Assembly: GCF_051967035.1 (NCBI RefSeq)
Contig: NZ_JBQCKK010000018.1
Location: forward strand, 9,807-73,806
Reading direction: 5' to 3'
DNA from: Brevibacillus sp051967035
GTDB lineage: Bacteria > Bacillota > Bacilli > Brevibacillales > Brevibacillaceae
DNA length: 64,000 bases
Shown: in pieces, positions 43,003 through 51,186 of the stretch
Position numbering within the stretch: the first letter of the stretch is position 1
Layout of the letters: each line of letters begins with the position of its first letter
Notes under the pieces: generated by a model
Told to the model about the DNA's origin: nothing
The model's database searches: none
The model's input: only the letters and a program-made list of their open reading frames with translations
Program-made: the position numbers and the translations under genes

Positions 43003-44820
43003 TTATTTCTTCAATCGATACGGCACCGTAGCAATTTTGACATCCTGTCGCGCAAACAAATACGCTCTGATGAGCAAACTGGTCTGGTTATGCAGCAAAT
43101 TATGCCACCAGCGCCTGGTAATAAACTGTGGAATCATGACGGTCACATGGTCCGTCTCCGCTTTTTTCCACTCCACCGTGTCAATAAACTTGGACAAAGG
43201 CTTGATGATACTGCGGTAATGCGAACGCAGGATAATCAAACGCACTCCGGGGTCCCACCGCGCCCATTTCTCCTCCATTTTTTTCATGTCTTCCTCGCTG
43301 AACGCGACGTAGACCGCAACAATGTCGTCTGACAGCGATTGCGCATAACTAATCGTATTTTTGACCACCTGCGAAATCCCGGCTACAGGGATGACGATGA
43401 CACTCCCTTTCGGTTCGGGCTTGTCCGCTTCGATGTCAAGCCGAAGCTCCTCTGCCAGCTCTCGATAATGCTGATTGATCTTCTTGAAAATGAAAAGGAC
43501 GATCGGCAGGAACACAAAAATCGCCCATACCTGCGAGAACTTGGTCATCAAAAAGATCAGGCATATGGTCAGGGTTGTCAGCATTCCTACCGTATTAATC
43601 AAAAAAGGCGCTAGCCACCCTGGGGGTTTGTTCGAAATCCAGCGCTTCATCATGCCTGCTTGCGACAAAGTAAAAGGAATAAACACGCCAAGAGCATAGA
43701 GCGGAATCAGGTTTTCCGTTTCCCCTTCAAACGCAATCACCACGATGGCGGACAAAATAGCCAGAAATATGATTCCGTTTGAAAACCCGAGACGATCTCC
43801 CCGAACCATGAACATATTTGGCATGAACCGATCTTTGGCGAGCATAAAGGCGAGCAAAGGAAAGGCGGCAAATGCCGTATTAGCGGCGAGGAACAAAATA
43901 AGGGCGGTAGCCGCCTGAATGGCGTAATACATGGTTCCTCGTCCAAAAACGGCAGACGCGATTTTCGATACAACCGTTTCCTCTGGACTTGGCGAAATGC
44001 CGTACAGATAGGCCAACAGGCTGATCCCCATGAACATCACGCCGAGGATGACGCCCATCATGACAAGCGTCAATGCTGCATTTCTCGGCGCCGGCTCCTT
44101 AAAGTTGGGAATGGCATTGGATACGGCTTCTACTCCTGTTAATGCCGAACACCCGGAGCTAAAGGCTCGCAAAAGCAAAAATACCGTGATGCCTGGGACA
44201 ACGGCTCCGTATTCGGGGGGATGGGCTTGTATGTTTCCCGTGATCCATTGATACGCACCGCCCACAATCAATGCGAGAATCGCGACCACAAACAAATAAA
44301 CCGGATACATCAAAATCGTGGCCGATTCCGTGACTCCGCGCAAATGCAAGACGGTTATGAGCGTAATCATCAACAGGGCAATCAGCACGCGATGTTCATG
44401 CAGCACGGGAAAAGCCGAAGTGATGGCGTCTGTGGAAGCAGACGTGCTGACGGCAACCGTTAGAATGTAGTCCACGAGCAAAGAGCCGCCCGCAATGAGG
44501 CCCGGCGTGGTCCCCAGGTTGTCCTTGGCCACAATGTACGCTCCGCCGCCTGTCGTATAGGCGAATATGGTTTGGCGGTAAGACAGGATGAGAATGGTCA
44601 ACAGACCTACAACCGCCATCGATATCGGAATCGAGTACCACAGTGCAACTGCTCCCAGGGAAACCAGCACGAGAAGAATCTGCTCCGTGCCGTAGGCGAC
44701 AGAGGATAAGGCATCCGATGACAGAACAGCCAAAGCTTTTCCTTTGTTCAGCTTTTCTTCGGCTAACTCGTTTGATTTCATCGGTCTGCCGAGCAGAAAT
44801 CGTTTGAATTTCGAGATCAT
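43003..44820 (-). CDS. kimA: High-affinity potassium transporter KimA (APC family)
   Basis: 605 residues, the length of B. subtilis KimA (YdaO). About 12 membrane helices, then a soluble C-terminal domain (about 440-605). KALAVLSSDALSSVAYGTEQIL, AYTTGGGAYIVAKDNLG and GCSALTGVEAVSNAIPNF are near-identical to KimA. It is a proton-coupled K+ importer, inhibited by c-di-AMP binding to the C-terminal domain. Start at 44820 has AGGGG 8 nt upstream. In B. subtilis it is preceded by a c-di-AMP riboswitch; I could not see the conserved core of that element upstream here. Confidence 0.9.
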   Translation of the reverse strand: MISKFKRFLLGRPMKSNELAEEKLNKGKALAVLSSDALSSVAYGTEQILLVLVSLGAVALWYSIPISMAVVGLLTILILSYRQTIFAYTTGGGAYIVAKDNLGTTPGLIAGGSLLVDYILTVAVSTSASTDAITSAFPVLHEHRVLIALLMITLITVLHLRGVTESATILMYPVYLFVVAILALIVGGAYQWITGNIQAHPPEYGAVVPGITVFLLLRAFSSGCSALTGVEAVSNAIPNFKEPAPRNAALTLVMMGVILGVMFMGISLLAYLYGISPSPEETVVSKIASAVFGRGTMYYAIQAATALILFLAANTAFAAFPLLAFMLAKDRFMPNMFMVRGDRLGFSNGIIFLAILSAIVVIAFEGETENLIPLYALGVFIPFTLSQAGMMKRWISNKPPGWLAPFLINTVGMLTTLTICLIFLMTKFSQVWAIFVFLPIVLFIFKKINQHYRELAEELRLDIEADKPEPKGSVIVIPVAGISQVVKNTISYAQSLSDDIVAVYVAFSEEDMKKMEEKWARWDPGVRLIILRSHYRSIIKPLSKFIDTVEWKKAETDHVTVMIPQFITRRWWHNLLHNQTSLLIRAYLFARQDVKIATVPYRLKK

Positions 44821-45009
44821 CTGTATACCCCTATTCAGCTTTTTCTCTTAGCTTTCCCTCTGCGGTTGAAAACATTAGGTATTCGGTCCGAAGGGAAACG
44901 TAAAGAGAACGAAATTGCTCGGCGACTTCAGATTCATACCAACACGGTACATCAGCACTCCCAAGTCCTCTTATCGTTGAGTTTGCTTAAGACATCGACG
45001 AAGGTGACT

Positions 45010-45230
45010 CAGTATATCAGGTTTTTGGTCGAAGCAGAAGGCTGCTCCAGACAAGATATCGCCGATCGGATTGGTGTCCACTGATTCCCGGTATGGGCCC
45101 TTTATGGAAATCGTCGATGCCTGGCTCTAAGACGATCGCTCCTCCCCCACAAACAACGGCATACCGCCACCCGCATCTTCCAACGGCTCAGTGATGAGTA
45201 CCAACTTCGGGGGAGCGAACGTAGGTTCAG
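45010..45230 (+). pseudogene. Decayed IS21-type transposase (istA) fragment
   Basis: Plus strand. A helix-turn-helix remnant (VEAEGCSRQDIADRIGVH, about 45030-45083) is followed by MEIVDAWL-stop (45103-45129) and, in a third frame from 45133, by HKQRHTATRIFQRLSDEY and RGSERRF. IstA proteins contain WLxxDRxxPRKQRHTAxRIxxRLxxE in this order. Stops, frame changes and the missing stretch between helix-turn-helix and catalytic segment show a deleted, non-functional copy. Confidence 0.65.
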
Positions 45231-45234
45231 ATTA

Positions 45235-45489
45235 CTAGCGCCCGCGTCTGATCGAGCGCATGACTAGGCTGACGATAAAGACAAGTATGACTGCGCCGAT
45301 CAGCGCCGGAATAATGTAGAAGTCTCCCATCACCGGTCCCCATGCTCCCAGCAGCAGGTTGCCAAACCATGCCCCAACAAATCCCGCAATAATGTTGCCA
45401 ATAATTCCTCCAGGAATGTCTTTACCTATAATCAATCCCGCGATCCAACCGATAATCCCACCGACAATTAATGACAAAATAAAACCCAT
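45235..45489 (-). CDS. GlsB/YeaQ/YmgE-family membrane protein
   Basis: 84 residues, three membrane helices packed with glycine motifs: GGIIGWIAGLIIGKDIPGG and GIIGNIIAGFVGAWFGNLLLG. This is the transglycosylase-associated/YeaQ family, small stress-induced membrane proteins of uncertain function. ATG 45489 has GAGGTGAT 7 nt upstream; the in-frame GTG at 45498 is part of that site. The stop lies against the istA remnant. Confidence 0.88.
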   Translation of the reverse strand: MGFILSLIVGGIIGWIAGLIIGKDIPGGIIGNIIAGFVGAWFGNLLLGAWGPVMGDFYIIPALIGAVILVFIVSLVMRSIRRGR

Positions 45490-45607
45490 ACTTATCACCT
45501 CGTATTAGTTATATTTGTTTCGCTTTACTTTATCGTTTTGATCAGCCCCTGTCAAATGCCCGACTTCGGTTTTGAGCTAGTACTGCATCAGAATGAAAGT
45601 GGTTATG

Positions 45608-45848
45608 TTGCACCTGTTGGCTGACAAAGCAGTTGAGCTTCAATATAGCGATAGCCTCTCCTCTGATACGGTGGATTGCATTTTAAAAAAGCCAACTTAA
45701 ACCTCGCTCAAGAAATGCTGGTGCACCCGCCCGAGCAAAAACGCGGCATTCGTAGCTACGATGGAAGATGTGCTGGACGTGTACCAGGAGCCTTACGATC
45801 CAAAACTGTCCCGTCATTTGTATGGATGAAAAACCGTTTCACCTTCTG
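45608..45848 (+). pseudogene. Decayed IS630-type transposase fragment
   Basis: Plus strand. Segments in three frames align in order with IS630 transposases: LLADKAVELQYSDSLSSDTV (45608 on), ...LKK then LNLAQEMLVHPPEQ, then NAAFVATMEDVLDVYQEPYDPK, then RPVICMDEKP (catalytic Asp in CMDEKP). The frame changes fall in short A runs and at one extra T near 45806, i.e. single-base insertions in an otherwise readable gene. No inverted terminal repeats were seen. Confidence 0.8.
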
Positions 45849-45879
45849 CTACGTTTAGGTGCGGAAGGAGGTGATTTCT

Positions 45880-46080
45880 ATGACCCAGCATCTGTCCTTT
45901 AGCGTAAGTCTCAACGATGCACTGCGGTTCAGTCACGGGCTTCGGCAGCTTGGTATAACCCACTACTATTTGCAGCCGCGTGAAGATCAGATCGTGTTTG
46001 TCTTTGAACGCGTATCTGACCAGAGCCATACCATCTTGAAACGCTTCTTTGGTGCAGATGGCTCGTCACTCCGCAACTAG
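45880..46080 (+). CDS. Small unknown protein (66 residues)
   Basis: 66 residues, soluble, with no cysteine. ATG 45880 is preceded by AAGGAGGTGAT (45865-45875), a perfect match to the anti-Shine-Dalgarno, which makes expression convincing. The sequence starts 30 nt after the recognisable part of the IS630 remnant ends. Ends before an 11-bp hairpin at 46091. No family recognised. Confidence 0.65.
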   Translation: MTQHLSFSVSLNDALRFSHGLRQLGITHYYLQPREDQIVFVFERVSDQSHTILKRFFGADGSSLRN

Positions 46081-46090
46081 ACCGACACCA

Positions 46091-46120
46091 GACTGCTGCC
46101 CGAAATCATGGGCAGCAGTC
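46091..46120. terminator. Hairpin after the 66-residue gene
   Basis: GACTGCTGCCC/GGGCAGCAGTC, a perfect 11-bp stem with an 8-nt loop. No T run follows on either strand, so termination efficiency is uncertain. Confidence 0.55.
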
Positions 46121-46172
46121 CCTGAAACGATCCCACGCAAAACGGCTTCGCAACAGACAAAGGACAGAAAAT

Positions 46173-46505
46173 TCAGTCTATGAGAAAGTACATGAATACC
46201 CATGTCAGAACCGATGGAATCCCCGCTACCAGCGTGTACACTGCCCATCTTTGTTCTTTTCTCCTTTCCTTTTTCATCTTGTCGTTGCTTTCATCGGCAA
46301 TAAAATTCCGGTGTACATCAGGCGTAGCCATTGTGATCCTATCCACACCTAAAGTAGACCCCATCATAAAAATGGAAATGGCGAGTAATCCGAATCCTGC
46401 GTACCCCGTAAGGATCGTTACCGTTTCCATTCCCTCCGCTCCCAAAAAGGCATACAAAATCAGACAAGCAAGAAGACCAACACCCAAAAGTAACGCTTTG
46501 ATCAT
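46173..46505 (-). CDS. Small membrane protein, DUF5316-like
   Basis: 110 residues with two N-terminal membrane helices (about 3-25, 32-51), a charged loop (DESNDKMKKERRKEQRW) and a C-terminal helix (WAVYTLVAGIPSVLTWVFMYFLI). Similar small proteins (DUF5316) are common in Bacillales; function unknown. Start 46505 follows AAGGGAGGCTGATCA. Downstream of the secreted-protein gene, separated by the 16-bp inverted repeat at 46532-46578. Confidence 0.7.
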   Translation of the reverse strand: MIKALLLGVGLLACLILYAFLGAEGMETVTILTGYAGFGLLAISIFMMGSTLGVDRITMATPDVHRNFIADESNDKMKKERRKEQRWAVYTLVAGIPSVLTWVFMYFLID

Positions 46506-46531
46506 TTGATCAGCCTCCCTTACTACCGCAA

Positions 46532-46578
46532 TTGTAAAACGAACATCAACATTTTTAAAGTCGATGTTCGTTTTACAA
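46532..46578. repeat. Perfect 16-bp inverted repeat
   Basis: TTGTAAAACGAACATC (46532-46547), 15-nt spacer, GATGTTCGTTTTACAA (46563-46578). Lies between the stop of the secreted-protein gene and the start of the DUF5316-like gene. No T run follows on the minus strand, so it could be a terminator without U tract, a regulatory hairpin or remnant of a mobile element. Confidence 0.85.
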
Positions 46579-46594
46579 ACAATTTACTTATGAT

Positions 46595-47356
46595 TTAGTT
46601 AACATTTTGAAATTCAAGTGTCCATGTAGAACTATTACGTTTCAAGCTTGCTTTAGTGGTAACTCCAACTACACTTGCAAAGTCTGCTACAGGCTTCCAG
46701 TGAGTGGGGGCATTATAAGAAAATGAATTGGAAGTCGGCTTATAGTGAGGGCTCTCCTGGATTACGGAACCGCCAGCTGTTCCATTATCTTGTAACGAAC
46801 CACCCGATGCTCCAAACCAAACTTCTCTTGCTGTAATTGCAACACTAGAATCGTCGATATTCCAGCCTCCACTTACACTCGTTAATTTTTTGTAGGCAAG
46901 ATTATTTTGATCATAGTATCTATCAAAATAGTATGTTGAATATGCTTGTACACTATATGATGAATCCCATTTTTCATCTCCTTTTTGTCCATATGTGGTG
47001 AAGCTATCCTCAAGTAATACTTCTTTTGGAACGTTATAAAACACATATGTAACATAACTTTCTTTAATATTATTGGTTTTCAAATCTTTTACAGACTGGA
47101 TTTTTTGGGTTGTTTGATAAACGGGTATATCTTCGATTGGCCCACCGTCTTTAAAGATGGTTGCCACACCAGAAGAAACCTCTTTAAGGTCTGTCTTTTT
47201 TGCTTTTGCCCGTTCGAATAATACTTGCAAGTCATTAATTTCATTTGCTTTGAAGATTACTTCTTCCTTTGCTTTACCGAAATCTTCCGCCAATGCCACA
47301 TTACCAATTGAGACTGTTAAAAGAATTGCTATGAGGATGCTACCAATTTTCCTCAA
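46595..47356 (-). CDS. Secreted protein of unknown function (AT-rich, likely foreign)
   Basis: 253 residues with an N-terminal signal peptide (RKIGSILIAILLTVSIGNVALAEDF; cleavage after ALA). The mature part is rich in Ser, Thr, Tyr and Asn with no cysteines; a beta-rich fold is likely. GC is markedly lower than in flanking genes. TTG 47356 is proposed because AGGAGG is 8 nt upstream; ATG 47362 would leave only 2 nt. The promoter region contains a palindrome GTAAATC-TTTT-GATTTAC (47421-47438). No family recognised. Confidence 0.7.
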   Translation of the reverse strand: MRKIGSILIAILLTVSIGNVALAEDFGKAKEEVIFKANEINDLQVLFERAKAKKTDLKEVSSGVATIFKDGGPIEDIPVYQTTQKIQSVKDLKTNNIKESYVTYVFYNVPKEVLLEDSFTTYGQKGDEKWDSSYSVQAYSTYYFDRYYDQNNLAYKKLTSVSGGWNIDDSSVAITAREVWFGASGGSLQDNGTAGGSVIQESPHYKPTSNSFSYNAPTHWKPVADFASVVGVTTKASLKRNSSTWTLEFQNVN

Positions 47357-47544
47357 TGTCATTCCCTCCTCTTTTGTAAATATATTATATTTATTAATAA
47401 TTACATTACTTTATATAATTGTAAATCTTTTGATTTACGAACGAGGACAACGGAATATTTTTGGGAAACACTTCCTGACTGTCACCTCCCCTTTTTCCCC
47501 AAAATACATAAGTACCTACTATCTCAGCGAAAGGTTGTGGCAAT

Positions 47545-47715
47545 ATGGAGGTTCGGGAGGGGTTAATCCCCGCTGTACTGGGAACGATTGTTACAGCAAC
47601 TGGGTATGCGCTTAAACACAACGATCATGGGAACCAGACGCTTTCAAACGCCCTTGTAGGCTTCGGACTCGCCCACATCGTTCTAGGCGCAATCGACCTT
47701 TTTGAGCATAAGTAG
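47545..47715 (+). CDS. Tiny membrane protein (56 residues), conserved Bacillales family
   Basis: 56 residues: REGLIPAVLGTIVTATGYAL, a polar stretch (KHNDHGNQTLSN) and ALVGFGLAHIVLGAIDLF, i.e. two membrane helices. Small Bacillus proteins with the same REGLIP...GFGLAHIVLG ends are known, often mislabelled asparagine synthase; function unknown. ATG 47545 has AAAGGTTGTGG upstream. Terminator hairpin follows 10 nt after the stop. Confidence 0.75.
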   Translation: MEVREGLIPAVLGTIVTATGYALKHNDHGNQTLSNALVGFGLAHIVLGAIDLFEHK

Positions 47716-47725
47716 GTAGGAAAGT

Positions 47726-47757
47726 AGGAGAGGCGCTGTTCTCTCCTCTTTCTTTTT
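47726..47757 (+). terminator. Terminator of the 56-residue membrane protein gene
   Basis: AGGAGAG/CTCTCCT, 7 bp with an 8-nt loop, followed by a T-rich run (TTTCTTTTT). Confidence 0.8.
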
Positions 47758-48111
47758 GAATATCCATCCTCTCAGGTGGCGGATCACCCTGTTTTTTCCG
47801 GCGCTACGTATCTGCTTGAAAAGCTGTCGCAGTTTCCATCTTGATTCCAGCAAGACTAGCCCCCCTCTTTCCGCTAGGTGGGGGCTATTTGACGCTTGTG
47901 ATCGTCGCTTGCGTCACCCTATGTTTCGAGCCATTGTGTCTCTTTTGTACGTATCTCGAATAGATTCGTAATGATCTGATTGCTCCTTTTGTAAGTGCAC
48001 CCAAGAAACAGTACTTTTGCCCATATCAACCAGTAACACGACCGAATATATATGTTTAGGCACGAAAAACACCGAGATAGTTGGCGAAAATTATAAATAA
48101 GGAGTGAACAT
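47758..48111. other. Non-coding region upstream of the collagen-like gene
   Basis: No supported gene. A hairpin AGCCCCC/GGGGGCT (about 47859-47889) is present. The 100 bp before the collagen-like gene are AT-rich and should contain its promoter; I could not assign a sporulation sigma class with confidence. Confidence 0.4.
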
Positions 48112-48843
48112 ATGGGATGCTTTAATTGCTTTAATAAACTGATTCCACCACGAGGTTGCCCAGATATTTTTCCGTTTCAATGTAATTGTCCGCCTGGACC
48201 GCCGGGACCACAAGGACCGCAAGGAATACCAGGACCACAAGGAGTACCAGGACCACAAGGACCGCCGGGACCACAAGGGCCACCAGGAGCAGGAGGATTA
48301 ATCCCCTTCTCAACGGGTATCATCCTCAGCGGTGCTACAGTAGTCTCAGCTGCTCCCATATTAATGGGTTTTGGCAGTCATACGGTTGAAGTGATTGACG
48401 GTACTGGAGAATCAACGATGCCACCCGAAGCAGGCGGTTTTGCTTTCCCCATTCCCTTTGCGGGTATTATTTCAAATTTACAAATAAGTGCAGATTTATT
48501 GGTTGCGTCTGTGACTTCCATTAATACGCTCGGTCTTCAATATGACTTTACAGTATTCCGCGCACCGTCCGTTCCGAATAATGGGATTGATCATCCGTCT
48601 GCACCTTACGTGACCACTCTGCTGACCAGTTCGCTTCGATTCGGATTTCCGAATAACATCATTACCCCTGGTATCCCAGACGGTTTCCGTACCGCAACGA
48701 ATAGAAATTCGCTGGTATCATTACCAGTCGCCGAGGGAGATCGCATTGGAATTCGGGTAAGAACCCTGGCGGCGACCGATCCCTCAGCAGCTGATATCAC
48801 CCAGCTCTCCTTTAGCGCCACTCTCTCTTATACTCCTTCTTGA
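48112..48843 (+). CDS. Collagen-like (BclA-type) spore-surface protein
   Basis: 243 residues. Cysteine-containing N-terminus (GCFNCFNKLIPPRGCPDIFPFQCNC), ten GXY triplets (GPPGPQGPQGIPGPQGVP and so on, about 29-60), then a 180-residue beta-rich domain resembling exosporium BclA/BclB tails (LSGATVVSAAPILMGFGS). Collagen-like domains of this sort trimerise and coat exosporium or spores. AAGGAGTGAACAT precedes ATG 48112. No glycosyltransferase gene lies adjacent. The start codon and family are clear; location on spores is inference. Confidence 0.82.
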   Translation: MGCFNCFNKLIPPRGCPDIFPFQCNCPPGPPGPQGPQGIPGPQGVPGPQGPPGPQGPPGAGGLIPFSTGIILSGATVVSAAPILMGFGSHTVEVIDGTGESTMPPEAGGFAFPIPFAGIISNLQISADLLVASVTSINTLGLQYDFTVFRAPSVPNNGIDHPSAPYVTTLLTSSLRFGFPNNIITPGIPDGFRTATNRNSLVSLPVAEGDRIGIRVRTLAATDPSAADITQLSFSATLSYTPS

Positions 48844-49118
48844 TCGCTCAGCTTTCGCAAGCAAAAATGGGCCTGAAGGCTTCTCAAAGCGGTTTAGCTC
48901 CGCAAAATCCGAGTCATTCCCCCCTGTTCTCGCATGTTCATACAACCAGCAGTAAGTGCAGGACGAGAAGGCCCCAACTTGACCAAGACTTTTCCCACCC
49001 TGCTAAACCATCGTTCTGCCCCTAGAAGAATGGAACCTCCTCCTGTTGTATCAGCAGCAAGCAGCGTAGCTATGATCCAGAAACTCAAACCGAATCGTGG
49101 CTATTCTTCCTACAAAAA
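48844..49118. other. Non-coding region between collagen-like gene and CoA-binding gene
   Basis: No ribosome site or family-like frame seen on either strand. Two 60-residue open frames are unsupported. Confidence 0.45.
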
Positions 49119-49152
49119 AAGAGGCCTCCGCCGTTGATCGCGGAGGCCTCTT
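49112..49152 (-). terminator. Terminator of the pepA/CoA-binding transcript
   Basis: Minus strand: 12-bp stem AAGAGGCCTCCG/CGGAGGCCTCTT, 10-nt loop, followed by TTTTTTTG; no mismatches. Confidence 0.92.
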
Positions 49153-49175
49153 GGCCATGATATAAGAAAGATCGC

Positions 49176-49607
49176 TTATTTCCCCACACGCAGCAACGCG
49201 TGATCTACCTTGATGCACAAATCCTGCACAACCTCGATGCCTTCCGCGCGGACAAGACTCGCCGCTTCTTCGTTGGCGATTCCTTGCTGCATCCAGAATA
49301 CCTTGGGCTTGTGCTTCATTTTCAGCGCATCCTGGGCAACAGGCAGAATGTCCTCGCTCTTGCGGAACACGTTCACGATGTCCACCTGCTCATCCAGCTC
49401 TTGCAGGCTGGCAACTGCCTTTTCGCCCAGAACCGTTTCCCCGGCGATCACCGGATTGACCGGAATGATGCGGTAGCCCGCATTTTGCATGGCCTGCGCC
49501 ACCATGTAGCTGGTGCGGTCCGGCTTGTTGGACAGTCCTACCACGGCAATGGCCTTCGCTTCCTCAAGCAGTTGACGACGGGTTTCGTTGCTCGGATTTT
49601 GGCTCAT
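49176..49607 (-). CDS. CoA-binding-domain protein (YccU family)
   Basis: 143 residues, a Rossmann-like CoA-binding fold: AKAIAVVGLSNKPDRTSYMVAQAM, RIIPVNPVIAGETVLGEKA and the final AEGIEVVQDLCIKVDH. Members of the family bind CoA or acyl-CoA but most have no known catalysis. ATG 49607 follows GAAGGAGTG. Directly downstream (28 nt) of leucyl aminopeptidase in the same direction, so probably one transcript. Confidence 0.88.
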   Translation of the reverse strand: MSQNPSNETRRQLLEEAKAIAVVGLSNKPDRTSYMVAQAMQNAGYRIIPVNPVIAGETVLGEKAVASLQELDEQVDIVNVFRKSEDILPVAQDALKMKHKPKVFWMQQGIANEEAASLVRAEGIEVVQDLCIKVDHALLRVGK

Positions 49608-49635
49608 GTCAAAACACTCCTTCTCTTTTTTCGGT

Positions 49636-51135
49636 TTAGGATTGGCTGCGGCCTGCCACAAACTCGGCAATCGTGCGGGTCATGACGCCTGTGCCGCCGG
49701 CGGGCTGCATGTCGCCTGCTGTGGATGTGTACGCCGTACCCGCGATGTCGAGATGCACCCAAGGCGTATCGCCGACGAATTCCTGGAGAAACACGCCGCC
49801 GATGATCCCGTGGACATAGCGTCCGCCGGAGTTTTTCAGGTCGGCAAACCGGCTCTTGTTCAGGCTGCGGTACTCTTCGAAGGCAGGCAGTTGCCACAGA
49901 CGCTCGCCCGCGATGTCTGCTGCGGCAAGCAGTTCATCCATGAGCGCCTGGTTGTTCGTCAGTGCGCCGGAGCAGTAATGTCCGAGAGCGACGACGATGC
50001 CGCCCGTCAGCGTAGCCGCGTCGACGATGCATGACACGCCCTGCTGTTTGGCATACGTGATGCAGTCCGCCAAAATGAGCCGCCCTTCCGCATCCGTGGT
50101 GATGATCTCGACCGTTTTTCCGCTCATGGTCGTAATGACATCGCCAGGGCGGAACGCCGTGCCGGATGGCATGTTTTCCGCCGTTCCAATGACGGCGAGC
50201 ACGTTGACCTTTGGCTTCATCTGCCCCAGCGCCTCCAGTGCGCCGATCATCGCCGCCGCGCCGCCCATGTCGGACTTCATGTCTTCCATGCCCGCTACCG
50301 GCTTGATGGAAATGCCACCCGTATCGAATGTCACCCCTTTGCCGACCAGGCCGATCACATCGTCCCACGTCTCTCTTCCCTGGTATTTGACCGCTACCAC
50401 GTACGGTTCCAGCTCACTGCCTTTCGCGACGTTGAGAACGCCGCCCATGCCCAGTTCTTCCAGCTTTGCTTGATCCAGCACCTCGACCGCCATCCCGTAG
50501 CGCTCGGCAACCGCGACTGCCGCGTCCTTCAAGGCGCGTGGTGTCAAGTAGTTGGCAGGCTCGTTCACGAGCGTGCGGGCCAGGTTGGTGCCGGAAACGA
50601 GCGCATTCCCCCGCAGCACGCCTGTCTGCACGGCGCTTGCGGCGTCATCGGCAGCCAAAATCCGCACGGTGGCAATGGGCGGAAATTCCCGCTTCGCTTT
50701 TTGCCGGTACCCTTCATAATGGTACTCGGCCAGTCCGAACGCTTCCGTCACAGCCTGGGACAGACGCTCGGCGCTCATATGCTCGGTTGTCGGCAGGTCA
50801 ATCGCGACGATCTTCGCTTTTCCTTTGGAAGCGACGGTTTTTGCTGCCCGTCCCCACGCATGGCGCGCTGCGACAAAGTCAAACTTCGCCGGCTCACCCA
50901 TGCCGACGATGAGCAATTTTTTGGCGGCGATCCGGTTCAGGCCATGAATCACCGTCACCTCTTTGGCCTCGCCCGTAATTTCTCCTTCTTGCTGCAAGCC
51001 GCTGAGACTCCCGGCAAAAGCGGCTTCCAGCTCCGGATACACCTGAGAAAGCTGCTCCCCTTTCCAAAGCGGCACAATCAGCTCGTCGCACGCGTAGCTC
51101 ACAAGCTGCGGGCGTTTTTCTACGGTTACTTCCAT
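49636..51135 (-). CDS. pepA: Leucyl aminopeptidase (M17 family)
   Basis: 499 residues, two-domain M17 fold. The catalytic C-terminal half has GKGVTFDTGGISIKP (zinc Lys/Asp), MKSDMGGAA and EIITTDAEGRLIL; the usual signature NTDAEGRL is here TTDAEGRL (Asn to Thr), while the metal ligands (Asp, Glu) and Arg are kept. It removes N-terminal residues, preferring leucine, from short peptides. In B. subtilis yuiE encodes the orthologue next to yuiD. ATG 51135 follows AAAGAGGGAAG. Operon with the CoA-binding gene downstream. Confidence 0.93.
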   Translation of the reverse strand: MEVTVEKRPQLVSYACDELIVPLWKGEQLSQVYPELEAAFAGSLSGLQQEGEITGEAKEVTVIHGLNRIAAKKLLIVGMGEPAKFDFVAARHAWGRAAKTVASKGKAKIVAIDLPTTEHMSAERLSQAVTEAFGLAEYHYEGYRQKAKREFPPIATVRILAADDAASAVQTGVLRGNALVSGTNLARTLVNEPANYLTPRALKDAAVAVAERYGMAVEVLDQAKLEELGMGGVLNVAKGSELEPYVVAVKYQGRETWDDVIGLVGKGVTFDTGGISIKPVAGMEDMKSDMGGAAAMIGALEALGQMKPKVNVLAVIGTAENMPSGTAFRPGDVITTMSGKTVEIITTDAEGRLILADCITYAKQQGVSCIVDAATLTGGIVVALGHYCSGALTNNQALMDELLAAADIAGERLWQLPAFEEYRSLNKSRFADLKNSGGRYVHGIIGGVFLQEFVGDTPWVHLDIAGTAYTSTAGDMQPAGGTGVMTRTIAEFVAGRSQS

Positions 51136-51186
51136 ATACTCTTCCCTCTTTCGCTGTGATAGGATACAATTATGGGCACATTTGTG

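Noticed and set aside
44821..45060. ydaO (c-di-AMP) riboswitch upstream of kimA
   Set aside because: Expected from the B. subtilis homologue, but the conserved segments were not found on the minus strand; only a loose purine-rich similarity was present.
47157..47615. 152-residue plus-strand open frame overlapping the secreted-protein gene
   Set aside because: It is mostly antisense to a gene with signal peptide and ribosome site, and has no ribosome site of its own.
48131..48359. Minus-strand open frames inside the collagen-like gene
   Set aside because: They are shadows created by the repeated GXY codons; no ribosome sites.
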